Source of the DNA: Stemphylium vesicarium
Taxonomy: Eukaryota > Ascomycota > Dothideomycetes > Pleosporales > Pleosporaceae
DNA length: 64,000 bases
Direction: 5' to 3'
Assembly (NCBI GenBank): GCA_004380135.1
Contig: QXCR01000030.1
Span: forward strand, 124,001 to 188,000
The position numbers were made by a program, and so were the translations under genes. Each line of letters starts with the position of its first letter. The stretch's first letter is position 1. Positions 42,565 to 53,231 of the stretch are shown here, piece after piece. The notes beneath the pieces are model-generated. The model saw nothing but the letters and a program-made list of their open reading frames with translations, ran no database searches and was not told the origin of the DNA.

Positions 42565-43120
42565 GCGGTGCAGTCATTGTACCCTCTTTGGAAGGGTCAT
42601 TGAAGGGAAAGTTTAAAATGGGCTTTCAAAAGCTTTCATCAGGAATGAAGGATGGGAAAAAGATTTTCGGCGCGACTTGCTATTCTATCGCATTCATTTC
42701 GGCGTTTTTGGAAACATAGCGAACTTTGGTTGGGTTTGCAGCTTTCGTACGTTCAACTCCCAGTATCTATCTTATCGCGTTTCTTTTTTGTTCTCTTTCG
42801 GAGTATCTCTAGACCTATCATATCACAGCGGCTGCAAGGATGGCGCATTTTCTCTCTAATTCTCCGTCTGCCAAAGGCCGCCATACTCTGCACACATCAC
42901 TCTACACACTGTAATGAAGAAGATCACGAAACCTTGAGATGACTACGCTGAATGTGAAGCATATGGTAGTGGAATTAGAATACACATCGAAACATCGACA
43001 CATGAAGTAAGTTATTTACACAAAAAGGCTACCTTGCATACCACCATCTCATCACATCGCCAACCTATCCAGTTCCTATCGAACTCCGCTAGGAGAACCA
43101 AATCTCAAATATCGAGAAGC
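42565..43120. other. Intergenic
   Basis: Facing 3' flanks of two convergent genes. No supported feature. Confidence 0.4.
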
Positions 43121-44584
43121 TTAGAAGAAGCGACCGAGCGCACGGCGGAACTTGGAAGAGCTGTTGATACACTGGGAGTACCAGTCGTTGCTCTTGACAC
43201 AAGTAGCAGGAGCCTCGCACTCGGTAGCGCCAGTGAAGCCCTGGCCACCGCACTGGGCGTAAAGCTTAGCAGTACCAGCGGAGGGAGCAGCCTTGCTGGT
43301 AGCAGCAGGGGCAGGGGCGGCTGTGGTAGCAGCGGCCTTGGAGGTAGCGGCAGCCTTGGTCTCAGTGGGAGTGGCAACAGCCTCTTCTTCGACCTTCCCG
43401 GCAGCAGTAGTACTAGGAGCTGGGTCAGACGAGCCAGAGCCAGAGCCGAGGTTAGCGGGACCAGCATTGGCCTTGACGTAGGCGGCGACCTCGGAAGCGG
43501 CCATGGGCTCGGGGACATCAATGTCACCGAACTCGGAGATGAAGCTAGATGAGGAACCGCTGGCGAGCTCGCCACTTGTGGAGTCGACGCTGTTCTCGAG
43601 GCAGGCGCGGCCGAAGACGGAAGAGCACTCGTCGCTGGCGTTGCTGATGAAGGTGTCGATGGTGGCAGCGTGCTCAGTGGTGGGCTGGTCAACGGCAACG
43701 AAAGCGTTACCCTCGATGAGAGAGTTGGTGCCGGCGTAAGCGTCGAAAGCGTGGCCCGCCATGTTCTCGAAGTAGTTGTTGATGGCGTGGAAGTAGCTGG
43801 TGACACCATCCTGACCGAGCTTGGGGGCGCGACCAGAGACGTTGTGGAAGTAGTTCTTGTCCATGGTGAACTTCTCGCTGTCGCCGATCATCATGATGGT
43901 CCAGTAGTGGTTGTCGTTGCAGGAGGCCGAGGTGGTGGTAACACCGTCGAATTCGTTGTTGGAGAGAGTGGCCTCGGAGCCGTCGTAGTGGCTGACGATG
44001 AACATACGGCCGATGAGAGAGAACTTGCAGTGGTCGACCCAGATCTTGGTGTTTCCTCCCTGCATGTCGAGACCGTCACCTCCCCACACAACGCTGGGGT
44101 TGATATTGGTGAATTCAACACCTTGGATGATGACGTTGCTGGCGTCTTTAGCAATGGAGAGACCCTTGCCCTTAAGAACACCCTTTCCACCAACACCGAG
44201 GATGGACTTGTTGCTACCGACCTTGAGAGCGGTAGTGCCTGCAGCATCGTAGGAGATCGAGCTGGTGGCAACGTTGTCGTCGCCTCCGCACGAGAGGTCT
44301 CCTAGGTACCATTGTCCAGCGCCGCTCGCAGCGGAGCAGCTCTTCCTGTCGCAACCAGCTCCAGTCGTTTCCTCGCCGGTGAAGTCAAACTCTTGGGTAA
44401 GCAAGATGACACGCTCAGTGTCATCGGAAAGGTACCCTTCAAGCTCCTCGATGGTGGTAGGGGTGACAGCCGTAGCATCACCTCCACCAGTGGCACCCGC
44501 GCCGTAACCGTAGGCGGTACCAACGACGGACTGAGCCGAAGTGGTCGCCGCCGCAGCCAGAATTGCGATGATCTCGAAACGCAT
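43121..44584 (-). CDS. Secreted PL1 pectin/pectate lyase with C-terminal CBM1
   Basis: A single exon of 487 residues. A signal peptide (MRFEIIAILAAAATTSAQS) precedes a PL1 parallel beta-helix: SILGVGGKGVLKGKGL, NVIIQGVEFTNINPSVVWGG, KIWVDHCKFSLIGRMFIVSH, the Arg motif NVSGRAPKLGQDG and AINNYFENMAGHAFDAY. The catalytic Arg of SGRAPK is present. A long Ser/Ala/Thr/Pro linker (near residues 380-445) leads to a fungal cellulose-binding CBM1 with the usual YAQCGGQGFTG, CEAPATC and YSQCI pattern. PL1 enzymes cleave polygalacturonan or methyl-esterified pectin by beta-elimination; the absence of the Asp triad I would expect for a strict pectate lyase favours pectin lyase, but this is uncertain. The CBM1 fusion would hold it on plant walls, which fits the GH10 at 33 kb. 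Confidence 0.9.
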   Translation of the reverse strand: MRFEIIAILAAAATTSAQSVVGTAYGYGAGATGGGDATAVTPTTIEELEGYLSDDTERVILLTQEFDFTGEETTGAGCDRKSCSAASGAGQWYLGDLSCGGDDNVATSSISYDAAGTTALKVGSNKSILGVGGKGVLKGKGLSIAKDASNVIIQGVEFTNINPSVVWGGDGLDMQGGNTKIWVDHCKFSLIGRMFIVSHYDGSEATLSNNEFDGVTTTSASCNDNHYWTIMMIGDSEKFTMDKNYFHNVSGRAPKLGQDGVTSYFHAINNYFENMAGHAFDAYAGTNSLIEGNAFVAVDQPTTEHAATIDTFISNASDECSSVFGRACLENSVDSTSGELASGSSSSFISEFGDIDVPEPMAASEVAAYVKANAGPANLGSGSGSSDPAPSTTAAGKVEEEAVATPTETKAAATSKAAATTAAPAPAATSKAAPSAGTAKLYAQCGGQGFTGATECEAPATCVKSNDWYSQCINSSSKFRRALGRFF

Positions 44585-46029
44585 ATTGATAAATCGGTCG
44601 AGAGGTTTTGCGAAATGTGTTGTTGAATGCGAAGTGTAGTAGAAAAGTATAGAACGTTCAATCAGACCAGCCGAAGATTCCGCTCAAGGTGTTCAACGAG
44701 AGAAAATGAGTGGAAAATTTCCAAAAAGACTGAGAGAGTGTGATGAAAACGAGAGTGTGCGAATGACAAAAGAAACCATTGTGGTGAGCGTTGTCGAATG
44801 TATTATACTGTATCGTTGTAGGCGCCTCCACATCTCGACCGGCTAAATTGCAGGTGTAGAGGCGCATTCCTTTGAGAACGGGTATATGTCTCGAAAGGTG
44901 ATGGCATGAACCAGAACAGTGGGTATGTCGACACTAGTGCCCGCTTGACAGCAGGGCTGTTGTTTCAAGCATCCCCACCAACCGCGTGCCAAGCCAGGAA
45001 GTCTTGGCCAGACGCGTACAACGGTACTACATCTGGTTTCTCCTCGGTGGATGCATCCTGCCAATTTTCGTTTGTAGTATAGCTCGACGATACTTTTGGC
45101 GATGTTCGTTGTTTGAGTCGTGGAGAAAAGCGGAGAAATCCGCGGTCTGGGCGAGATGAAACGTCAGGGACAGCTGGGAGCGAACGAGGAACGCCACCAC
45201 GACTTTAGCGCCCACCTCAGGTAAACATGTTCATTCTGATGAAACGGATTGGCATCGGCGCATGAACTGTTCGGGAATGACGCGAAAATGCGATCGCCCG
45301 TGGGAAGGTTTTGGTGTCTACATTGTCTGTATGTGCAAAATGTGTTGTACGAATGGCGGCTCGCCTGGGTATCGCGTGTCTGTGATAAGCCAGAGGCCAG
45401 AACGGAAAGAGGGTATTACGACTGTAGGCCCCTAACATCTGGACGACTGTTGTATGCTGGCTCGGCGAAAGATATCCCGATCACCAACAATATGCTTTAT
45501 AAGGCACGGTGCCGACCTCTCTTGAACTCTTATCCGAACCGATAGAACTTGCTGCTTCACCACCGCTCGCCATCATAATTGAAACAGTATACTGCTAGTT
45601 TCTCTTATGGAGCACTGTGATGACGCAGACTATCCGGCCTGGACGCGATGTCACAAAACGCCTAGTTTGCTTGATCATGCCGTGTTGCGCAGTCCAACGG
45701 ATTGATGCCCTGGTCCGACGCCAGAAAACTGTTGGAAGCATAAAGGTCTGATGTCGCGAACATTATACGACAGTCTAGTGACGTCGCATTACATAGCGCA
45801 ATCGCATCTGTACAATGGACGGTAGTGATACGCGGTAATACACACAGCTCGCTGCATGCGTTGTTGCTGCTTCACTACCAGCGGGCAGCATGAGCACTAG
45901 GATCGCGACAACGTGATTGCTAACAACACCCCTTCTTCATTACGAGATAAATCCTGGATCCAGGTGCTCTGCTGCCATGCATCTAATCTCTGCAATCAAA
46001 CATTCTAGACCAGAGTTTACCCCTTTAGT
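44585..46029. other. Intergenic
   Basis: Upstream region of the pectin lyase. Frames at 44843-45064 and 45249-45545 are short and unsupported. Nothing else is seen. Confidence 0.4.
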
Positions 46030-46817
46030 ATGTCGGGCATCGAATCTCATACACACGACCCTTCTTCAGCACGTCGCCATCCCCACACAAAACGTAGTCT
46101 AGGGCCCAGACCTTTTATCGACCGCTTCGCCTCAGAACATATCGATGGCCCGAGAGATCAACTCCGACCGTCCGGCTTCAGAAGTATGCTACTGCATTAC
46201 AACCCGATGGAGCAGACGCGCGCGGAGAATAGACATAGCGAACGCTTACACCGAATCTTCGAAGATCAGGTTTTGAATCCTGCAAGAACAGTGGAGCCCC
46301 TTTCCCGTGCTGAAAATTCTGCGCGGCGTCACAGGAGGTCGGCGATACCCGAGATAGGCAAGGGCGGAGTGTGAGGCCAGCACCGCAGTATGAATGTCCG
46401 GAAAGGCATCTGGACGACACAACTAACATCATTCCACATCCTCTCAACACAAAACAATTTGATACTAAGAGGCAAAGCGGTGATGATGCGGCCCGCTCCG
46501 ATAATGTAGCTTCTGGCCGTGAGAGTGATTCAGACACTGAGAGAAGGATGAGTGCTGATTTCGCAAACATCGAAGGACTCCAATCCGCACCAAACGGTAA
46601 AGTGCCACTGTCGCGAGTATGGCCTATTAGATTTCTCGGGAAACCGTGGGCTGGAGGTACAGTGAATGCAATATTTAGTGCCAACGTCTCTTTTCGATGT
46701 CGCTGTGAAGGTGAAGTGCTGATGCTCGTCTTGGAGCTTGTGGCGAGAGAATCGCGTGCGCGTGAGTTGTTGCGATCATGCTGGCGAGTGCTCTCAGTGC
46801 TTGTAGAGTCACATTGA
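46030..46817 (+). CDS. Hypothetical protein, two overlapping frames
   Basis: A first frame (46030-46374) reads HDPSSARRHPHTKRS, DRFASEHIDGPRDQLRPS and RIFEDQVLNPARTVEPLSRA; a second (46371-46817) reads SGDDAARSDNVASGRESDSD, RRMSADFANIEGLQSAPNG and VLELVARESRARELLRS. They overlap by a few bases in different frames and may be joined by an intron around 46371-46471 (GTGAGG donor, CTAAC branch, CTAAG acceptor) or a frameshift. The charged composition looks like a real protein. A longer minus-strand frame over the same bases (46178-46966) is Ser/Leu-rich and looks like its shadow. No family was recognised. Confidence 0.4.
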
Positions 46818-47019
46818 ATGAGATGTCGAAAGCGCCCATTCACGTGTTTGCATACCTTGCTCTTCACAGCGAGTGGCGACTGTACCATGCAGCGGGCGTG
46901 ATTTCTCTGAGTTGCGCCCTCTTCCGGTATCAAATGTTCTTCCAGAGACTCAATTAAGGGAACCAACTTGTTAGCAATTTCTCAAAAGCCCTTCCAAAGC
47001 TCCGATAAAGTGCCCTTCG

Positions 47020-48705
47020 ATGTCGCAACCCAACCCAAATTTCGACTACTCGCGCGGTCAAGGAAACCGACGTCCACGAGGTCATGATCCAAGTCACGCA
47101 TCAAGCAACCAGACACCTGCGCCACAAGCGTCACCTTTTCAAGATCCAGGCCAACCTCCATGGGCGCAAGGTTCCGGTGCTGCGCACAGTAGAGCGATTC
47201 GAAACCCACAACGGCATAGTGATCCCTTCTTCTATGATATCCAAAGCGTGCCATACTGGGATGACGCAAATGGTGCTATCCATGAGATTCCTAGTATACG
47301 TCCAAAGAGTCCAGCAAGGAAATACGCGGGAAGCGTAGGTAAGTTGGATGCTCAGCAGCATTACAATCAGTACGCGGAAATCGTGGGTGAGGGACCATTC
47401 GGGAAGAATCAGGCCCGCTACATGGACTTGGATGCACTAGGTCCTTCGCTCGAGTCACCAGCTTATGAGGACAGGACGAGAAATCTCGAATTTGCGCCGT
47501 ATTTCAATCCAGAGGATCCACGCAACGATGAGGATCTCAGGGGCCCGAGGAAAGATAACTTTGGTGCTGTCTCTGCGCCGAGAAACATCAATAAAGTGGT
47601 CCATGAAGGCGTAATAGATAAGCCTGGGGCCGCTGCAGCAAAGCAAAGTGCTGGAAATGCCGATGATCCCTTCTCAACAACCCCATTTGACGAGCCCAAG
47701 GTGTTCTCGAAGCCTATGAGCCTGTTCAAGACTCCAACGACTCCAAAGAAGTTCAGAAGCAAATATGAGTATCCCGTTTCACCGAGAGGAACCAAGCAAG
47801 CTGCCTTCGAGGCTATACGCACTGAATCGAAGCAGGAAAACCCCCTGTCGGTAATCATTGAAGCTCCATCGCCACTCACGGCACCCGCGACGAAGCAGAG
47901 CACTCGGCAGAATGTAGAGCGGACGCCCGTTCTTGACGAGGTGTTGAGGCTTCGTGCTGAAGAACAGGCCCTAGCCCTAGCGGAGCTTGAAGGCGAACTT
48001 CTTGGAAATCGGCCGAGCGATGGATATGCGCAGAAGACTCTGCATCCAGTGGCCGAGAGAGCCAGCGACTCGACAAGAGATCTAAACTTATCGGGCTCGA
48101 GGAGACGGGCGGAGCGGTTACATGACATGGATGATCCACCGCCAATCCCAGCAAAGTCAGCAAAGCGTCATGTAAAGCCTCTCGAGAATAACGGCACAAT
48201 GACCGAGACAGCAGGATCGACGACCCGTAATAGCAGTAGTAGCAGCGTCTACAGCGGTGACGCGAGCGCTGATGAAGATGAGATTTCCCAGCTCACAAAA
48301 GCAGTAGCCAGTCTCCGGCTATTTCAGGATCTGTCGTCACCTCCAGCGGAACGAAGTTCTTTCCAGAGATACAGTGCCGTGCTAGAGGGTCTTGATCTGA
48401 ACAAGATTGAGGCAGCCAAGGGAGATTCGACGAAGGGCTCAGAAAATGAGCAGAAGAAGCGAACGGTCCTGTCGAGAGAACCACGGGCTAAAGCAGAGGT
48501 GGAGCTCGATGAGGGAAACAGGTTCTCAGGCTCTGATATAGGCGATAAAAACGACAAGAATGGAAAGGCGAATGCGCAACCATCCGGTGAGTCTTTCGAG
48601 ACTGTGGCGTCCGATGGCTATGAGCAGATTAGCGCACCCAAAGAGGTCAGTATGGTGCAAAATGGCGTGAAAAGGCGGTGGTATAAGGGCTTTCGAAAGG
48701 TCTAG
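47020..48705 (+). CDS. Hypothetical disordered protein
   Basis: A single exon of 561 residues with an ATG in a good context (CCCTTCGATGTCGCAACC). Almost the entire sequence is charged, Pro/Ser/Asn-rich and likely disordered. Conserved-looking islands are DPFFYDIQSVPYWDDANGAI, RPKSPARKYAGSVGKLDAQQ, EDRTRNLEFAPYFNPEDPR and TPVLDEVLRLRAEEQALALA; the C-terminus ends GVKRRWYKGFRKV. Tyr- and Trp-containing short motifs amid disorder suggest a scaffold or a regulatory partner, but I have no family to name. Confidence 0.6.
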   Translation: MSQPNPNFDYSRGQGNRRPRGHDPSHASSNQTPAPQASPFQDPGQPPWAQGSGAAHSRAIRNPQRHSDPFFYDIQSVPYWDDANGAIHEIPSIRPKSPARKYAGSVGKLDAQQHYNQYAEIVGEGPFGKNQARYMDLDALGPSLESPAYEDRTRNLEFAPYFNPEDPRNDEDLRGPRKDNFGAVSAPRNINKVVHEGVIDKPGAAAAKQSAGNADDPFSTTPFDEPKVFSKPMSLFKTPTTPKKFRSKYEYPVSPRGTKQAAFEAIRTESKQENPLSVIIEAPSPLTAPATKQSTRQNVERTPVLDEVLRLRAEEQALALAELEGELLGNRPSDGYAQKTLHPVAERASDSTRDLNLSGSRRRAERLHDMDDPPPIPAKSAKRHVKPLENNGTMTETAGSTTRNSSSSSVYSGDASADEDEISQLTKAVASLRLFQDLSSPPAERSSFQRYSAVLEGLDLNKIEAAKGDSTKGSENEQKKRTVLSREPRAKAEVELDEGNRFSGSDIGDKNDKNGKANAQPSGESFETVASDGYEQISAPKEVSMVQNGVKRRWYKGFRKV

Positions 48706-48794
48706 TTACGAACCCCAGATACTTTGCTGAAAAGTTGCTCCTTCCCTACAAACATCATTATCTATCCCTTGGGTCTGTCAGAGACATTTGACGA

Positions 48795-49840
48795 CTAGAT
48801 CGGCGGACCATCCACCTTGGTACTGAACCTTACATGCTTGGCCTCGTCGTTCTCTCTTGTTGTGCCCTTCGCTATGGATAGTTCCTGGTCAACCGAAGAC
48901 AAAGACGATGCAACCGGTGCTAAAGGTAACGGAGAGTCTAGGCCGGAGTCATTCCGACAGCCCCTCTCGCTCCCGGCTACAATTTGCGGTATGGGCGGAG
49001 GTGGAGTACCAAAGATAGGCCACACATGCAAAGTAACCTCCATGCCGGGTCTGACAAAGTATTCCCAAACAGAAGCAAGTATGATGTCGCCAGTCAAGGT
49101 ATCGATGAGGTCGTAGTGGCCGCGGTCCACTGGTGCTCGAGTATTTGGGACGTGGATGAATGCCTGAGCTATCAGATTGTGCATCCCCTTTGTCATTAAA
49201 TAAGCGATGAATGAATGTTGTTGAAGGAGAGCACACTAACCTTCCATGTCTGAACAAGCTTGAACGGAAACACGAATTTTCTTCCCCAGGCATCGTGCAT
49301 CCGCACCGGTGAAGCCTTTGCACCGTTATATAGGGCGTGATCGGGTTCTCTATCCCCGACTTCGACATCTTCGTCTTCGACAGGTAGTTCGGATCCATCG
49401 CTATGAGGGTCGTCTTCCGACCCATCATGTGTCTGTGTGGAAGGCGCGGAAATACTTCCAGTAGTGGACCAGATGAGAAAGGCGAGCTCGACTTTGCCGA
49501 ACACGGTGACAACCCGCTCCTTCTTCCAGATATCAACAAACAACAGGGTGGCGCCTAATTGCGAGAAATGATTCAGGATCAAACGCCGTTGTGTGGCGTT
49601 CAGTTCTTCCAAGGCTTCATGTAGACAGTACTCATCTCCCGTACGGTCTGTAATGAGTGCTTGAATCTCTGCGGACGGAAGGACCAGCTGCTGGTAGTTT
49701 GCACCCTGTGTGGACGGTGGATAAGTGGTAACCCAGATCAAAGGTGTTTGCCGTTTTGGAGACTCGCTCGACTGTGTAGAGCTTTCGTCTTCAACATCCT
49801 CATTTGGGTAGGTTTCGGGGTAGATCTGTTCTTCCGCCAT
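48795..49840 (-). CDS. Ubiquitin-like domain (ULD-type) protein
   Basis: Two exons (49840-49241, 49187-48795; intron 53 bp, GTTAGT...ACAAAG) give 330 residues. Exon 1 holds an acidic N-terminus and NYQQLVLPSAEIQALITDRT, ATQRRLILNHFSQLGATLLF and DIWKKERVVTVFGKVELAFL. The C-terminal half has the block PVRMHDAWGRKFVFPFKLVQ-TWKGMHNLIAQAFIHV, then DRGHYDLIDTLTGDIILASV and WEYFVRPGMEVTLHVWPIFG. This matches the ubiquitin-like fold often seen next to regulator-type domains in fungi (ULD_2): a GRKF-x-FPF start, a short helix, GxYDL, then W-E-h-x-h-x-P-G-h-x-h-x-h-x-h-W-P. The function is unknown; it probably binds partners rather than acting as a modifier, as there is no Gly-Gly end. Confidence 0.72.
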
Positions 49841-50694
49841 ATCACGCCTGATTCAATTGACACGGACAGGCTTCGTAGTTGGGATGAGAGACAAACGGAC
49901 TGGCTCTCGGTAAGATAAAGCCAAGCCGATGCCTGTAAAGGGCAATGCGTACTCCAACAACCAGACTTCGTTTGAGTAGAGTTGCATGCTGCTTGATAGG
50001 AAGCAGAAGTAAGCATCCTTCCCGGCTGGATGTACGATGCGTTGAAGCTGCAGTTTCCCGGCTCGTGGAATGGCAAGCGACTGGCTAGAGGGGGGGGGGG
50101 GTATAGTAGACGGAGGCGTGCATGTGTTGTACAATACTACCGTGATGTAATGGTCATTGCGGGAATTCAGTGTACTACATGTTGACGTCGCACCGGGAAG
50201 CTAGTTCGGGAAAATGGTAGGTTTTGAGTTTGAGTACGGTGGTTAACCTGGCTCCGATGGTGTCATAGAAGAAGTCGACCAGTCGGTTGGGCGACGCGGT
50301 GACGTCGTGACATGCTCTCAGTCGGAAGATCCAGGTTTCGGAATCTGGTACAGGTGAAACTTTCTTGTTGGCTCCGATGGCCAGCTAGACGAAGAGATGC
50401 TAGAACGAGTCGTGCCAGGACGCGTCGTGTTAAGAGGGGAGCTAGCGACCTTGGGAAAGGCCGAGGTTTAACTCCGCCTGGCCTGTGCTTGCTCTTCCCC
50501 GCAACGCGACTCTCCAGACAGAGCAACTCTACGACTGAGGCCAGGCGAGTCATCAAAATGCGCGTCCCGAAGCTTTTGTGCATGCTGCAGGCTTCCAAGC
50601 TATCGTATTTCCTTGAGAACTACCTCGACCGTTGAACGGTGCCGCCCAATACTGCTCTCATTGATTGCTCCTCTCCTTTCCAAGAACCATCACC
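49841..50694. other. Divergent promoter interval with a poly-G tract
   Basis: The interval separates the ULD-type and acyl-CoA dehydrogenase genes. An 11-base G run lies near 50091-50101, likely slippage-prone. The frames seen here overlap antisense and have no support. Confidence 0.4.
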
Positions 50695-52093
50695 ATGTCG
50701 CTGTCGCTGTCGCACACAATGAACTTCTCGATCCCCGATGACCTGAAGCAGTACCTCGCCGATCTCGACAAATTCATCGAAGAAAAGATCACCCCTTTGC
50801 AACAAAAAGACGACAACAATCGCTTCTTCGATCATCGCCGCGAGCATGCTCGAACTGACTGGGACAATGGCGGATTGCCGCGCAAGGAGTGGGAGGAACT
50901 CTTGGCGGAATCAAGAAGGCTCGCAGACGAAGCTGGCTTCTATAGGCTGTCGCTGCCAAAGCAGTATGGTGGGCAGAACAGCGCCGACGGGCGTGGAAGC
51001 AACCTCTGGATGGCCGTCATCAGAGAGCACCTCGCGGCCAAGGGACTGGGTCTGTTCAACGACCTGCAGACTGAACATTCAATGGTCGGAAACTTCCCCG
51101 ATGTCATCATGCTTATGAACTTTGGCAATGAGCAGCAAAAGAAAGAGTTTATACCGCTGCGTCTGCAGGGCAAATTCAGAATGACCTTCGGCCTGACGGA
51201 ACCCGGTCACGGATCGGATGCGACACACATGGCGACCAACGGAAAGCCAGAGGCAAGAAATGGGGTGAAAGGATGGCTGCTCAACGGGTACAAACGGTGG
51301 CAGACCGGAATGCACCACGCCACCCACTGTTCTATCTTCGCAAGAACCTCAGGGAAAGATGGCGAGGTGAAGGGTATCTCTTGCTTTGTTGTACCAGTAG
51401 GAACCCCGGGCCTCAAAGCAGAATCCTATGAGTGGTGCGTATCAGATTCTATCTTGATGTCGCAGCTCGCTAATCACTAAGCACAGGACCCTCAATATGC
51501 CCACCGACCACGCGACCGTTTCGATCAAGGACGTGTGGGTGCCCGAGACCGCTGTTTTAGGACCCATCCACAACGGCCTAGGCGTCGCGCAAGCCTTCGT
51601 ACACGAGAATCGCATCCGACAAGCTGCTTCGTCTCTAGGAGCGGCGGTATACTGCGTTCAGCAATCTGTTGAATACGCCAATGAACGCGCGCCTTTCGGT
51701 ACGCCGCTCTCGCACAACCAGGGTATTCAGTTCCCACTAGTAGAACTTGCGACCCAATGCGAGATGCTGCGACAGCTCATACGGAAGACTGCGTTGGAAA
51801 TGGACTCAATGCCGCACAACGAGATCGAGAAGAAGATTGGGGACAAGGTGTCGATGTGCAACTTCTATGCGAACAGGCTGTGTACCCAGGCGGCCGATCG
51901 AGCGATCCAGGTCCATGGTGGCAATGGATATTCGAGGCACTATCCATTCGAACACATTTGGAGGCACCATCGGAGATATAGAATAACGGAAGGCAGCGAG
52001 GAGATCCAGATGCGCAAGGTGGCTGCATATCTCTTTGGTTTCGGCGGAAGGAAGAGTTTGGTGGATGCTACCAAAACGGAGTCCAAGCTGTAG
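50695..52093 (+). CDS. Acyl-CoA dehydrogenase family protein
   Basis: Two exons (50695-51434, 51487-52093; intron 52 bp, GTGCGT...GCACAG) give 448 residues. The ATG at 50695 (CATCACCATGTCG) is preferred over a start at 50665. An N-terminal helical domain includes FIEEKITPLQQKDDN and RLADEAGFYRLSLPKQYGGQ. The beta-domain has FRMTFGLTEPGHGSDATHMA, the first family signature, and AIQVHGGNGYSRHYPFEHIW and YRITEGSEEIQMRKVA, the second, with the TEGSEEIQ Glu in the position of the catalytic base and the NGYSRHYP motif before it. Such enzymes start beta-oxidation with FAD. The absence of an N-terminal mitochondrial signal and the C-terminal SKL (TKTESKL) suggest a peroxisomal location. Substrate chain length cannot be read. 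Confidence 0.88.
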
Positions 52094-52208
52094 TTGATGC
52101 AATCAAAATGACCGGCCGTACTGGAATGCTGCCAAAGCCGATCAAGGCTGGCTTGACTCCGATGCACCGGGTCAATGTAATCGCGCATCCTTTGTTCGTT
52201 CTTCATTC

Positions 52209-52589
52209 TCATAATGTTCGAAGCCATCTATTGAACCCTGGCATCGCATCTTTTTCCGTAATCACAGGTAGTAATACGACTATCAGCATGAACCAAACAC
52301 AAAGTGCCACTATCCACAGAAATGTCGGCCCTATGATTGAGATTTTCGGTGGACTGGGCAAGGGCTTGGATCTCAAGGGCGTGCAAGTCGCGCCCCTCTC
52401 ATGCGACTTGGGGACTGGCGGAAGTGGTTTGGATTTTGCCTCCCGATCAGACGTTGGCGCTGACAGCCCATGACGCGACTTGAAGGCGATGCTTGAAGCA
52501 TACGGCTTGGGCGGTACCGGTGGCCCACGAGGATCAACGCGTATCTTCCGATTGCGAATAGAGTGATTATTGTCTGCGAAGGTAGACAT
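52209..52589 (-). CDS. Small Pro-rich membrane protein
   Basis: A 126-residue single-exon frame. The N-terminal two-thirds are basic and Pro-rich (PRGPPVPPKPYASS, KPLPPVPKSHE, KPLPSPPK: PxxP motifs that could bind SH3 domains); then comes one hydrophobic helix (FLWIVALCVWFMLIVVLLPV) and a short tail (MPGFNRWLRTL). It is a single-pass or tail-anchored membrane protein of unknown function. It is convergent with the acyl-CoA dehydrogenase gene, 115 bp from its stop. Confidence 0.6.
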   Translation of the reverse strand: MSTFADNNHSIRNRKIRVDPRGPPVPPKPYASSIAFKSRHGLSAPTSDREAKSKPLPPVPKSHERGATCTPLRSKPLPSPPKISIIGPTFLWIVALCVWFMLIVVLLPVITEKDAMPGFNRWLRTL

Positions 52590-53231
52590 GGTTGCGTTGT
52601 AGAAGAGAGAGTGTGGCTAAGCGCCCGGAAATGCGGGTGGAGGTCCACGATAAGCCCGCCCACGCGGTAGCACTTTTCTTAACGTGCACTAGTTCATGAC
52701 GGGCTTGGAGCGACGTGTCGGCAATAGGAAAGAAGCATTCCACATTAAATACACATTGCATTGTTCCATTCGAGACTTACTGAGCTCCCGTGGATACTAG
52801 AATAATGCACGAAAAATGTTCATTCGGACCTATCACGAAGCCAGGGAGGTGCCCAGGTATAGCTCCTATCACAGGACTTTTTGCGTCATACGTGGTGCTA
52901 GGCCATCGTAAAGAGAAAGAGCAGTGCATACTTATTCTTCAAAGACAAATATTCCGATGACAGTTCTTGAGAGACTAAAGAGATGCAGGTGCTGTCTCCC
53001 ACGATGATGAAATTGCTCCACAACGTACATGGATGAACACGTCGCCATTGTATGTAATCGCCTCCACCACGATACACCGCCGAGTGTATTCAAAAGAACG
53101 AGAACAATAACGCAAGACCTTTTAACCTCCAAAGCTTCACCGCGGAAATTCGGACGTCCTAGTGTGAATGATTCCCGCTTCACCCATTCACTAGTCCCCA
53201 ATCACCAAACGGTCATTTGCAACCAACCACG
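52590..53231. other. Intergenic
   Basis: Upstream flank of two divergent genes. No supported feature. Confidence 0.4.

Noticed and set aside
43670..44305. A 211-residue plus-strand frame over the pectin lyase gene
   Set aside because: It is the antisense shadow of a GC-rich coding exon. It is Val/Gly/Asp-rich without domains, and the minus-strand frame has a signal peptide, PL1 motifs and a CBM1.
46178..46966. A 262-residue minus-strand frame
   Set aside because: Ser/Leu/Arg-rich with no motif; the plus-strand frames over the same bases have a more protein-like composition.
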